Of a DNA stretch of 64,000 bases, positions 18,998 through 27,311 are shown piece by piece. Within the stretch, counting starts at the first letter, position 1, and each line of letters begins with the position of its first letter. The notes under the pieces were generated by a model. It searched no databases and was not told the DNA's origin. It saw nothing but the letters and a program-made list of their open reading frames with translations. The position numbers were made by a program, and so were the translations under genes. This DNA is from Methanoculleus taiwanensis (lineage in GTDB: Archaea > Halobacteriota > Methanomicrobia > Methanomicrobiales > Methanoculleaceae), in NCBI RefSeq assembly GCF_004102725.1, contig NZ_LHQS01000001.1, positions 415,327-479,326 on the forward strand. The letters run 5' to 3'.

Positions 18998-19738
18998 CTA
19001 CTCCCACGTGTACTTGCCTGCAAACGGCCGTGCGCTCGCCGGGACGATCCGGGTGAACTCTGCGTTGAGGAGTTCTGCCGGATCGAGGTCGAACGCCCCG
19101 GCAAACTCACGGATCACCGGGGCGATCCGCTGCCGGTCATCTTCGGTGAGGGGCAGTTTCTTTGCTCCGACACCAAGGCGACTCCCATCGACGTCGCCGC
19201 GAATGACGATCTCCCCGCCGTGGATTCCGCTCCCGACGCCGCGCCCGAAATATTCGCTCCCATCCATGCCGAGCACGATGAGGAGCCCTCCTGCCATGTA
19301 TTCGCCGAGGAACGACTGTGCGTTCCCGCCGACGACAAGAATGGGGCGCTTATCGTCGTACTGCTTCATGTGAATGCCGCCGCGGTAGCCGATATTGCCC
19401 CGCACGAAGACCGTACCGCCGCGCATGCTGTGGGCGACTGCATCGCCGGCGCTGCCGTGGATGATCACCTTCCCCGCATTCATGGTGTTGCCGGGCGCAT
19501 GGTCGGCATTCCCGTGGACGATGCAGGTCGGGCCGCTCATGAACATGCAGAGGTCGCCTCCGGGGACGCCGTTAACGACGATCGTGGCATCCCCCCGGAG
19601 GCCGTTTCCGATGAACCGCTGCCCGAGGACGTTATCAATGATAATCTCCCCGGCACCGTCGGCGACCGCCTGCCGGATCTTCTTGTTGAGAGGGGTGTAG
19701 TGCATCCCTTTAGCATCGATGGTGACCGTTTTTCCCAT
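18998..19738 (-). CDS. Glutamate synthase GXGXG (alpha-3-type) subunit
   Basis: 246 residues of right-handed beta-helix with many G-x-x-G repeats: GNADHAPGNTMNAGKVIIHG, GTVFVRGNIGYRGGIHMKQY and GGEIVIRGDVDGSRLG. This corresponds to the C-terminal structural domain of bacterial GltB, here a free-standing protein. The ATG at 19738 sits 11 nt after GGAG. A GTG at 19747 overlapping the previous stop (GTGA) is an equally coupled alternative. It has no catalytic residues of its own and presumably holds the complex together. Confidence 0.88.
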   Translation of the reverse strand: MGKTVTIDAKGMHYTPLNKKIRQAVADGAGEIIIDNVLGQRFIGNGLRGDATIVVNGVPGGDLCMFMSGPTCIVHGNADHAPGNTMNAGKVIIHGSAGDAVAHSMRGGTVFVRGNIGYRGGIHMKQYDDKRPILVVGGNAQSFLGEYMAGGLLIVLGMDGSEYFGRGVGSGIHGGEIVIRGDVDGSRLGVGAKKLPLTEDDRQRIAPVIREFAGAFDLDPAELLNAEFTRIVPASARPFAGKYTWE

Positions 19739-19743
19739 CTGGT

Positions 19744-21255
19744 TCACGCTCCCACCTGTTTGACGTCGAGTACGCTCATCAGGCTCTCGTCGAGCATGTA
19801 GCCCCGAAGGCGGTCGCGGTTTCCACGCAGGCTTTCGATGCTGTTGATGCCGGCAGCGCCCATCAGCTCGGCGAGTTCGAGCGTCCATGCATTTATCAGG
19901 TTGGCCACCTGCTTCGATGCGACGTCGGGGTCGAGACGATCCACGAGGTTCTGCTGCTGGGTGGCGATCCCCCATGGGCAGAGGTTGCGGTAGCAGCTGC
20001 CGCAGACGCGGCACCCCATCGCAACGAGGGCGGCGGTGCCGATATAGACGGCGTCCGCCCCGAGGGCGATTGCTTTCGCGACGTCGGCGCTCTCCCTGAT
20101 GCCGCCGCTCGCTATGATCGATACCTCGTTCCTGATCCCCTGGCCGCGCAGCTTCGCATCCACGCTCGCGACCGCCGCCTCGATGGGGATGCCGACGTGG
20201 TCTCTGAAGACGCGTGGCGCCGCCCCCGTTCCTCCCTTGAAGCCGTCAAGAACGATGGCGTCGGCACCCGACCGTGCGATGCCCGCGGCGATCGCGGCCG
20301 CGTTATGGACAGCGGCAATCTTGACGAAGACCGGTTTTTTCCACTCGGTCGCCTCTTTTAAGCTCCTGACGAGCTGGGCGAGGTCTTCGATACTGTAGAT
20401 GTCGTGGTGGGGAGCAGGGCTGATAGCGTCGCTCCCGAGCGGTATCATCCGGGTGCAGGAGACGTCGAGGCAGACCTTCTCCCCCGGGAGGTGTCCGCCG
20501 ATACCTGGCTTCGCGCCCTGACCGATCTTGATCTCGATGGCGGACCCGCGCTCGAGGTAGTCGATATCGACACCGAACCGGCCGGACGCTATCTGGACGA
20601 TCATATGATTCTGGTAGGGATAGAGCCGTTCGTGCAGTCCTCCCTCACCCGTACCCATGAAGGTACCGGTCTCTGCGACCGCCCGGGCCATCGAGAGCTG
20701 GGCGTTCAGGCTTATTGCACCGTAGCTCATATGCCCGATCATGATCGGCGTCTCGGCCTGGAGATTCGGGACGAGCTCGGTGACGAGTTCGACGTCGCCG
20801 TTCTCCTTCTTCTTCACCTCGATCCGCGACGGTTTCTTGCCGAGGTAGGTGCGCACCTCCATCGGCTCACGGAGCGGATCGATGCTCGGATTCGTGACCT
20901 GGCAGGCGTCGAGCACCAGGCGGTCGAAGATGATGGGATAGTCGAGTGCGTTGCCCATCCCGGAGAGGATGATCTTGCCGGTCTTCGCCTGATTGTAGAT
21001 CGCTTCCCGCGCCTGCCGCGTCCAGACCGGGTGGCTGCGGTAGTCGCAGGGGTACTCTTCGAGCATGATCGCGTCCCGGGGGCACATGGCGAGACAGCGG
21101 TGGCATGCCGTACACTTCCGGGAATCGATCATGATCTTCTCTCCTTCCCGCCGGAATACGCCGTACGAACAGTTTTCGATACAGCGTTCGCATTCCATGC
21201 AGCGTTCGCGGTCGATACTGATCCGGTAGCGGAGCGGCGTGCTTCCAAGACTCAT
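19744..21255 (-). CDS. Glutamate synthase FMN-binding subunit with two ferredoxin clusters
   Basis: 503 residues. The N-terminal ferredoxin domain has CMECERCIENC and CTACHRCLAMCP (about residues 19-60). The FMN barrel follows, with TGEGGLHERLYPYQNHMIVQ, KIGQGAKPGIGGHLPGEKV and LDGFKGGTGAAPRVFRDHVG. A Cys cluster near the end (GCRVCGSCYRNLCPWGIAT) would hold the [3Fe-4S] centre of glutamate synthases. It converts 2-oxoglutarate plus ammonia (from the amidotransferase) to glutamate. Start chosen at the ATG overlapping the upstream stop (ATGA); a longer frame reads into the previous gene. Confidence 0.92.
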   Translation of the reverse strand: MSLGSTPLRYRISIDRERCMECERCIENCSYGVFRREGEKIMIDSRKCTACHRCLAMCPRDAIMLEEYPCDYRSHPVWTRQAREAIYNQAKTGKIILSGMGNALDYPIIFDRLVLDACQVTNPSIDPLREPMEVRTYLGKKPSRIEVKKKENGDVELVTELVPNLQAETPIMIGHMSYGAISLNAQLSMARAVAETGTFMGTGEGGLHERLYPYQNHMIVQIASGRFGVDIDYLERGSAIEIKIGQGAKPGIGGHLPGEKVCLDVSCTRMIPLGSDAISPAPHHDIYSIEDLAQLVRSLKEATEWKKPVFVKIAAVHNAAAIAAGIARSGADAIVLDGFKGGTGAAPRVFRDHVGIPIEAAVASVDAKLRGQGIRNEVSIIASGGIRESADVAKAIALGADAVYIGTAALVAMGCRVCGSCYRNLCPWGIATQQQNLVDRLDPDVASKQVANLINAWTLELAELMGAAGINSIESLRGNRDRLRGYMLDESLMSVLDVKQVGA

Positions 21256-22304
21256 ACGACAAACCTCCCTATGACGGGCTCGCCCGCCGGTGGCATGTTG
21301 ATCCGCTCGACGTTCGGCTCCATGGCGCGGATAGCGGCCTCTTCGCTCGAGATGTAGAGGCGGTCGCCGCATTCGCCGACGACGAGGGGGCGCAGTTTAA
21401 TCCGGTCGGTGAACCCGACCATCGCATCGTGGTTGGCGACGACGATGGCGAACGGTCCGTTCATCATCGCAGGGCCGTATGCAAGCCTGATGGCACGGTT
21501 CAGCTTCTCTCGTGCCTCGGGCATCGTGTCGATATCGTCCCAGAACGGTGGCGCGAGGGCGCGGACGGCGAGGTCGATATCGAGCCCGTGCTTTCGCACC
21601 AGGTGGTCGAAGAGATAGGCAACCACTTCGGTGTCGGTGAACATCGTGCACTGGTAGCCGTAACTCTCGATGTGCCGGCGGTTCGTCCCGTATGAGGTGA
21701 TCTCACCGTTGTGAACGACGCTCCAGTTCAGGAGATTGAACGGGTGCGCTCCTCCCCACCATCCGGGCGTGTTGGTCGGGTAGCGGTTGTGCGCAAGCCA
21801 GATGTAGCCTTTGTAGTCCTCTATGCGGTAGAAGTCGGCAACCTCTTCCGGCCAGCCTGCAGCCTTGAAGACTCCCACGTTCTTTCCCGATGAGTAGATG
21901 AGCGCACCCTTCCGGGCGGTGTTGATCCTCATCACGATCTGCGCCACGATATCGTCTTCGGGCGACCTGCTGTGGGACATCCTGTTTGGGTCTGGCTTGA
22001 AGAAGTACCGCCACGGGATATGTATTGCCCGCAGGCCCGGCTGGTCGTAGGTCGGGATCCTCTCGTCGTGGACGATCGTTCCCCACTGTTCGAGCGTTGT
22101 GTCGACTATGCGCTTCGTTTCATGAGTATTATCAAAAAACACATGTAACGCATAGCAGTCTTTATATTCCGGATAGACGCCGTAGGCTACGTATCCCGCC
22201 CCCTCTCCACTCCCGCGCTCATTCATCATGGAGAGAGCACGCTTAATGGCGGAACCGTCCATTCGCTGGCGCCGTCGATCCATTACTCCAATTATGCCAC
22301 ACAT
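21252..22304 (-). CDS. Glutamate synthase glutamine amidotransferase (class II) subunit
   Basis: About 350 residues. Starting at the ATG at 22304, the protein begins MCGIIGVMDRR, putting Cys2 in place as the N-terminal nucleophile of a class II amidotransferase after Met removal. NERGSGEGAGYVAYG, HNRYPTNTPGWWGGAHPFN and VVHNGEITSYGTNR are the expected substrate-binding segments. It frees ammonia from glutamine for the FMN subunit encoded next (ATGA overlap). It is the first gene of the four-gene operon and is divergent from glnA across a 129-bp region. Confidence 0.92.
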   Translation of the reverse strand: MCGIIGVMDRRRQRMDGSAIKRALSMMNERGSGEGAGYVAYGVYPEYKDCYALHVFFDNTHETKRIVDTTLEQWGTIVHDERIPTYDQPGLRAIHIPWRYFFKPDPNRMSHSRSPEDDIVAQIVMRINTARKGALIYSSGKNVGVFKAAGWPEEVADFYRIEDYKGYIWLAHNRYPTNTPGWWGGAHPFNLLNWSVVHNGEITSYGTNRRHIESYGYQCTMFTDTEVVAYLFDHLVRKHGLDIDLAVRALAPPFWDDIDTMPEAREKLNRAIRLAYGPAMMNGPFAIVVANHDAMVGFTDRIKLRPLVVGECGDRLYISSEEAAIRAMEPNVERINMPPAGEPVIGRFVV

Positions 22305-22400
22305 TGTAATCACGAATGATCGAGTCTGGTAGGAATTCTTCGAGACTTCGATACGGTATCCTAATCAGGCTTCTGCGTACATCATGTTTGTATCAATAGG

Positions 22401-22431
22401 TATTTATTAGATTGGATAGAAGTTTTCTTCC
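22401..22431 (+). promoter_or_regulatory. glnA promoter with candidate nitrogen operator
   Basis: TATTTATTA at 22401-22409 is a good TATA box. AGAAGTTTTCTTCC at 22418-22431 is a second AGAA-N6-TTCC palindrome, centred about 19-20 bp downstream of the TATA centre, just as at amt. Transcription should begin near 22431, only about three bases before the ATG at 22434. The message is therefore predicted to be essentially leaderless, in agreement with the absence of a ribosome-binding site. Confidence 0.6.
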
Positions 22432-22433
22432 AT

Positions 22434-23762
22434 ATGCCCGGAGATGCAGTTACGGAAATGCTCGAGAGAATCGAGAAAGACAACGTTAAATTCCTCCGTC
22501 TTCAGTTTACTGACCTTCTCGGGATGCCCAAGAACGTGGCGATCCCCGTAAGCCAGGCGAAGAAAGCACTGACGGACGGTATCGGTTTTGACGGGTCTTC
22601 TATTGAGGGTTTTGTCCGGATCGAGGAATCCGACATGCTCTTAAAGCCGGATCTTGAAACCTACACGGTCCTCCCCTGGAGGCCACGCGAGAATGCCGTC
22701 GCCCGGTTCATCTGCGACGTGCACAAGGCCAACGGCGAACCGTTCGAGGGAGACCCGCGCTACGTCCTCCGGAAGGCCATGGAGGATGCGAAGAAGGATG
22801 GGTACACCTTCAACACGGGCCCCGAGCTCGAGTTCTTCCTCTTCAAGATGATCGACGGAAAGCCGACCACGCTCTTCCAGGACGTCGGCGGCTACTTCGA
22901 CCTTGCCCCGACCGATCTTGCCGAGAACGTTCGCAGGGACATCGTCATTGCGCTCGAAGCAATGGGCTTTGAGATAGAGGCTTCCCACCACGAGGTCGCC
23001 GAGAGCCAGCACGAGATTGACTTCAAATACAGCGACGCCCTGACGACCGCCGACCGGGTCGTGACCTTCAAGTTCGCCACCAAAACGTTGGCGCTCATGG
23101 CCGGCCTGCACGCGACCTTCATGGCAAAGCCGGTCTACGGGATCAACGGGAGCGGCATGCACGTGAACTGCTCGCTCGCAAAAGACGGGAAGAACGCCTT
23201 CTACGATCAGGGCGGCAAATTGCAGCTCTCCGAGACCGCATACTACTTCATCGGCGGCCTCGTGAAGCACGCAAAGGCGATCACCCGCGTGGCGAACCCG
23301 ACGGTCAACTCCTACAAGCGCCTGGTGCCCGGCTACGAGGCGCCGTGCTACATCAGCTGGAGCGCGAGCAACCGGTCGGCCCAGATCCGTGTTCCCGCCC
23401 CGCGCGGCAACAGCACCCGTGTCGAGTTCCGGAGCCCCGACCCGACCTGCAACCCGTACCTTGCCTTCGCGGCGATGCTCGCTGCCGGTATGGATGGTGT
23501 CCGGAACAAGATCGCGCCCCCGGAGAGCACCAACAAGAACATCTTCCACATGACCCTTGCCGAGCGGCAGGAAACCGGCATCGAGACGCTGCCCGGGAAT
23601 CTCTACGAGGCAAATTTGGCGCTCCTCGCCGACGACGTCGTCTGCAAGGCGCTTGGAAAACATATTGTGGATGCGCTCACCTGCATCGCAGAGGCCGAGT
23701 GGGATTCGTTCCGCACCGCAGTGCACCCCTGGGAAGTCGAGCGCTACCTGGCAACCTACTAA
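22434..23762 (+). CDS. glnA: Glutamine synthetase, type I
   Basis: 442 residues, normal for archaeal/Gram-positive GSI-alpha. Motifs: IGFDGSSIEGFVRIEESDM (N-terminal beta-grasp), GPELEFFLF (metal Glu), NGSGMHVNCSLAKDGKNAF (ATP-site and metal His), KRLVPGYEAPCYISWSASNR and RVEFRSPDPTCNPYLAFAAM. The segment where Gram-negative enzymes are adenylylated reads NLYEANLALLADD, without the modified-Tyr context, so adenylylation is unlikely. It makes glutamine from glutamate, ATP and ammonia for the adjacent glutamate synthase. Control is probably through the operator just upstream. Confidence 0.97.
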   Translation: MPGDAVTEMLERIEKDNVKFLRLQFTDLLGMPKNVAIPVSQAKKALTDGIGFDGSSIEGFVRIEESDMLLKPDLETYTVLPWRPRENAVARFICDVHKANGEPFEGDPRYVLRKAMEDAKKDGYTFNTGPELEFFLFKMIDGKPTTLFQDVGGYFDLAPTDLAENVRRDIVIALEAMGFEIEASHHEVAESQHEIDFKYSDALTTADRVVTFKFATKTLALMAGLHATFMAKPVYGINGSGMHVNCSLAKDGKNAFYDQGGKLQLSETAYYFIGGLVKHAKAITRVANPTVNSYKRLVPGYEAPCYISWSASNRSAQIRVPAPRGNSTRVEFRSPDPTCNPYLAFAAMLAAGMDGVRNKIAPPESTNKNIFHMTLAERQETGIETLPGNLYEANLALLADDVVCKALGKHIVDALTCIAEAEWDSFRTAVHPWEVERYLATY

Positions 23763-23914
23763 TACCTTTTTCCATCCGGGTGGACACCGGTCGCCTTCCC
23801 GGGTGCATCTGCTACCGAAGGCTGCCTTTAGGCGCCTTTAATCCGGTGGATCCCTGATTACTTCCTGAAAAATCGTCGTTTCTCTCTTTTTCCTCTGCTG
23901 ATGTAAAAACAAAT

Positions 23915-23924
23915 GTATAATATC
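23915..23924 (+). promoter_or_regulatory. TATA box of the second glutamate synthase gene
   Basis: GTATAATATC predicts initiation near 23943 and a leader of about 25 nt that carries a ribosome-binding site (GTGAGGT) six bases before the ATG. No AGAA-N6-TTCC operator is found here; only a compact GGAACCTTC lies downstream. Confidence 0.55.
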
Positions 23925-23968
23925 CAGTGGATGGAACCTTCTTGTGTCCGCTATCGTGAGGTATAGCG

Positions 23969-25558
23969 ATGAATCTTAGACAACCGAATGCTAATGAAGC
24001 AATTGGAACCGCCAACCGGTCGCGGAACGTCGTTCCGATGTCCGGCCTGTGCACCCGTTGTGTCGACGGGTGCAAGGGGAGCTGCGAAGTCTGGCTCTCC
24101 TCGTTCCGTGGCAGAGAAGTTCTCTACCCGGGGCCTTTTGGCGAGATCACAGCAGGCGCAGACAAGAACTACCCGATTGACTATTCTCACCTGAACATCC
24201 AGGGCTATGCCGTGGGCGCCAAGGGACTGCCCGAGGGCGTCGAGGCGAACTCCGACTCCGCCGTCTTCTCCGCGGTCGACACGGAGACCGAGTACGGCTG
24301 GGACATTAAAGTCCCGATGCGCGTCCCGATCTTCACCGGTGCACTCGGGTCGACCGAGATCGCCCGTGCGAACTGGGAGCACTTTGCAATCGGTGCTGCA
24401 ATCTCCGGAATTACGCTGGTCTGCGGCGAGAACGTCTGTGGCGTTGACCCCGAACTTGTATTGGACAACAAGGGTAAGGTCAAGGAATCGCCCGAGATGG
24501 ACCGCCGTATCGGGACCTACAAGAAGTTCCACGACGGCTACGGTGAGATCCTGGTGCAGCTGAATGTGGAGGACACGCGGCTTGGAACCGCGGAGTACGT
24601 CTCCTCGAAGCACAACCTCGAGACGATCGAGCTCAAGTGGGGACAGGGTGCCAAGTGTATCGGCGGCGAGATCAAGGTCAAGACGCTCTCCCGGGCTACG
24701 GAACTGAAGAACCGGGGCTACGTCGTTCTTCCCGACCCGACCATCCCCGAAGTGCAGAAGGCCTTCGAGGACGGTGCGCTCAAGGAGTTCGAGCGTCATT
24801 CCCGCCTTGGGTTCGTGACCCGTGAGGGTTTCCTCGAGGAGGTCGACCGTCTCCGTGATATCGGGTTCAAGCGGATTACGTTAAAGACCGGCGCGTACTC
24901 GGCAGTCGAACTCGCCATGGCGCTCCGCTACAGTGCCGAAGCGAAGATCGATCTGCTCACCATCGACGGTGCGCCGGGCGGCACGGGTATGAGCCCCTGG
25001 CCGATGATGAACGAGTGGGGTATCCCGACCTTCTACATCGAGTCGCTCACCTACCAGTTCGCAGAAAGGCTCCGCGAACGTGGAATCCGTGTCCCCGACC
25101 TCGCTATCGCCGGTGGGTTTGCGGACGAAGCGAACGCCTTCAAAGCACTTGCGATGGGCAGCCCCTATGTCAAAGCGATCTGCATGGGCAGAGCCCTCAT
25201 GATCCCCGGTATGACCGGCAAGAACATCGCGAAGTGGCTCGAGAAGGGAGAGCTGCCGAAGACCGTCATGAAGTACGGCAGCAGTGTTCCCGAGATCTTC
25301 GTCTGCTACGAAGAGCTCAAGGAGAAGTACCACGACCAGATCGACGAGATCCCTCTCGGTGCGCTCGGTATCTACTCCTATGCCCAGAAGTTCAAGATCG
25401 GCATGCAGCAGATCATGGCGGGCAGCAGGAACTTCAACTTAAAGACCGTCTCCAGGAACGACCTGATGGCGCTGACCGAGGAGGCCGAGAAGGTATCCGG
25501 CATTCCGTACGTCATGAGTGCCTACCGGGACGCAGCAGAAGCAATTCTGGACTCCTGA
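23969..25558 (+). CDS. FMN-binding glutamate synthase family protein (archaeal type)
   Basis: 529 residues. The N-terminus has a Cys cluster (CTRCVDGCKGSCEVW, about residues 28-42) not seen in the operon-encoded homologue. The FMN barrel follows: IELKWGQGAKCIGGEIKVK, IDGAPGGTGMSPWPMMNEWG and AIAGGFADEANAFKALAMGS. It lacks a separate ferredoxin domain and an amidotransferase domain. The position after glnA suggests a role in ammonia or glutamate metabolism, but the substrate of this stand-alone form is not established. It could also be an FMN oxidoreductase of another glutamate-like substrate. Confidence 0.8.
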   Translation: MNLRQPNANEAIGTANRSRNVVPMSGLCTRCVDGCKGSCEVWLSSFRGREVLYPGPFGEITAGADKNYPIDYSHLNIQGYAVGAKGLPEGVEANSDSAVFSAVDTETEYGWDIKVPMRVPIFTGALGSTEIARANWEHFAIGAAISGITLVCGENVCGVDPELVLDNKGKVKESPEMDRRIGTYKKFHDGYGEILVQLNVEDTRLGTAEYVSSKHNLETIELKWGQGAKCIGGEIKVKTLSRATELKNRGYVVLPDPTIPEVQKAFEDGALKEFERHSRLGFVTREGFLEEVDRLRDIGFKRITLKTGAYSAVELAMALRYSAEAKIDLLTIDGAPGGTGMSPWPMMNEWGIPTFYIESLTYQFAERLRERGIRVPDLAIAGGFADEANAFKALAMGSPYVKAICMGRALMIPGMTGKNIAKWLEKGELPKTVMKYGSSVPEIFVCYEELKEKYHDQIDEIPLGALGIYSYAQKFKIGMQQIMAGSRNFNLKTVSRNDLMALTEEAEKVSGIPYVMSAYRDAAEAILDS

Positions 25559-25698
25559 TCGGAAAAGCATCTCCGGGAGTGCGGGAGGGTGCGGGGAGAA
25601 ACCCTGCATTCCCCCTCCGTTCTTTCCCGTTCTATCAAACGGAATGCATGGGCACGTTGTAAGGCTCAAAAAAGAGTAGTATCTTTCTCTTCTGACTA

Positions 25699-26016
25699 TC
25701 AGCAGCACTGCTTGCCGCCGGCCTCTTCCCCCTCGAGGAGAAGCCCGCCGAAGAGTACTTTCTCAAGCACCTCTGCGACGTACTTCATCTTCTGGGTGGT
25801 CTCCGTATCCTCGTAGCGGTGGATATCCGCGTAGATCTGGAGGCGGAGAAGGCCGAAGCGCAGCTTATCGAGTTCGTCTTCCTTCAGACCCATCGCCTCA
25901 CGGTAGATCTCCTCGATCAGGAAGGGGAACTCATCGAGGTCGGCAAGTGCCGCGACGATGGGGGTGAAGACAGGGAGCTCTTCACCCCGACCGGTGAGGA
26001 TCGTACGGGTGTCCAT
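25699..26016 (-). CDS. Small protein ending in Cys-Cys, coupled to mrp
   Basis: 105 residues, family not recognised. It is mostly alpha-helical by eye, with an acidic middle (EIYREAMGLKEDELDKLRFG). It ends GLLLEGEEAGGKQCC, so a flexible Gly/Glu tail presents two terminal cysteines. The ATG lies one base after the stop of the Mrp/Nbp35 gene, so the two are almost certainly one transcript. A metal- or cluster-handling partner of Mrp is a reasonable guess, based only on the CC tail and the neighbour. A T-rich stretch downstream (25676-25670 on the minus strand) may end the transcript. Confidence 0.8.
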   Translation of the reverse strand: MDTRTILTGRGEELPVFTPIVAALADLDEFPFLIEEIYREAMGLKEDELDKLRFGLLRLQIYADIHRYEDTETTQKMKYVAEVLEKVLFGGLLLEGEEAGGKQCC

Positions 26017-26017
26017 C

Positions 26018-26911
26018 TTACCCCTCGATCTCGTTGATGAGGGCTTCCATGACGTTGTTGATACTCGCCCAGGTCGGGTTGTCTTCGGCGGTCCTGATGA
26101 TGAAGGGACGGCCCTCGTCCGCAGCTCGCCGCATCTCCGGGTCGAGTGGAATTGCGCCGAGGAAGGGTACACCGAGCTCTTTTGCTTCCTTCTCGCCGCC
26201 GCCCTTGCCGAAGATGTCGATCTCCTCTTTGCAGTGGGGGCAGACGAACCCGCTCATGTTCTCCACGATACCGAGGACAGGGAGTTCAAGCTTCTTGATG
26301 AACTCCGCGGCTTTGCTCGAGTCCATCACCGCAACATCCTGCGGCGTGGTGACGATGACGGCGCCGGCGATATTCGGCGCGAGCTGGGCGATCGTGAGTG
26401 CCTCGTCGCCGGTGCCCGGCGGCAGGTCGACGACCATGAAATCGAGGTCTCCCCAGTGGACATCCTCGAGGAACTGCCGGATGACTCCCATCTTCATCGG
26501 GCCGCGCCAGATGATGGGCGTGCTCCTCGCGGGCAGCAGGAACGCCATCGAGACGACGCCGAGCGTGCCCGTGACCCGGACGGGCTCGATGATCTTCCCA
26601 TCGTAGGACTGCAGCTTCGCCTCCTCGACGCCGAGCATCTTCGGGATGTTCGGGCCGTGGATATCGAGATCGATGAGGCCGGTTTTATACCCGTGGTTGG
26701 AGAGAGCGTATGCGAGGTTCGCTGCAACCGTGCTCTTTCCGACTCCGCCTTTGCCGCTGAGCACGAGGACGACGTGTTTGACGTTGACGTTTGCCTTCGG
26801 GGGAAGGCCGTGCGCTTCCGTTTTGCGCGGGTCATCGCACTTTGTCGCGGATGGGCAGCTGGCGCAGTTGCCGCTGCAGTCCTCTCCGGTAGGTTGGTTG
26901 GATTCTGCCAT
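26018..26911 (-). CDS. mrp: Mrp/Nbp35-family P-loop ATPase, iron-sulfur carrier
   Basis: 297 residues. The N-terminal Cys motif CSGNCASCPSATKC resembles that of Nbp35. The deviant Walker A LSGKGGVGKSTVAANLAYAL is at about residues 51-70, Walker B is DFMVVDLPPGTGDEALT, and a C-terminal CPHC pair (about residues 226-229) is the bridging cluster site known in this family. These proteins bind a labile [4Fe-4S] cluster at a dimer interface and hand it to apo-proteins. A strong TATA box lies upstream. Confidence 0.94.
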   Translation of the reverse strand: MAESNQPTGEDCSGNCASCPSATKCDDPRKTEAHGLPPKANVNVKHVVLVLSGKGGVGKSTVAANLAYALSNHGYKTGLIDLDIHGPNIPKMLGVEEAKLQSYDGKIIEPVRVTGTLGVVSMAFLLPARSTPIIWRGPMKMGVIRQFLEDVHWGDLDFMVVDLPPGTGDEALTIAQLAPNIAGAVIVTTPQDVAVMDSSKAAEFIKKLELPVLGIVENMSGFVCPHCKEEIDIFGKGGGEKEAKELGVPFLGAIPLDPEMRRAADEGRPFIIRTAEDNPTWASINNVMEALINEIEG

Positions 26912-26950
26912 AGTACTTATGCTCCGTGGTATGTAGTGAAAATATCGAGC

Positions 26951-26962
26951 TATTATATATTA
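26951..26962 (-). promoter_or_regulatory. TATA box of the mrp transcript
   Basis: The minus strand reads TAATATATAATA, about 40-50 bp before the mrp ATG, predicting a start near 26930 and a leader of about 20 nt. Confidence 0.65.
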
Positions 26963-27032
26963 CCGGTAAACGCAACAAAAACATAGTGGTGAGGGCAAAA
27001 GATCCGCCGGAGTGCGTTTCGATCCCGGTGCC

Positions 27033-27311
27033 TCATCCCCCGGCGGCAGGCGGAAAGAGGGTGACGATATCGCCGTCGGCGAGCGGTGTTGCAAAACCGC
27101 CGGTAAAATGAATGTTTCTCCCGCTTTTGAGGATATTGACATACGGCCGGAGTTCCCCGCCGTCGATAAAGAGTGCCGCTCCGAGCCCCGGGTAGCGGTC
27201 GGTCAGGATATCGAGAAGGTCCCCGACGGTCGCTCTCTCCGGCACGCCGACGGCGATCTCCCGGGGCATAACCTCCCGGAAACCGGCGAACGCTTTCACG
27301 GTCACATGCAT
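27033..27311 (-). CDS. ThiS/MoaD-like beta-grasp protein
   Basis: 92 residues beginning MHVTVKAFAGFREVM and ending DIVTLFPPAAGG. The terminal Gly-Gly is the adenylation and thiocarboxylate site of MoaD/ThiS/SAMP proteins. RATVGDLLDILTDRYPGLG and LRPYVNILKSGRNI are typical of the fold. The ATG at 27311 follows a strong GGAGGGG ribosome-binding site. It is divergent from the aldehyde ferredoxin oxidoreductase gene, whose enzyme needs a tungsto-pterin cofactor, so a sulfur-donor role in pterin synthesis fits. A protein-modifier (SAMP) role is also possible. Confidence 0.88.
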   Translation of the reverse strand: MHVTVKAFAGFREVMPREIAVGVPERATVGDLLDILTDRYPGLGAALFIDGGELRPYVNILKSGRNIHFTGGFATPLADGDIVTLFPPAAGG

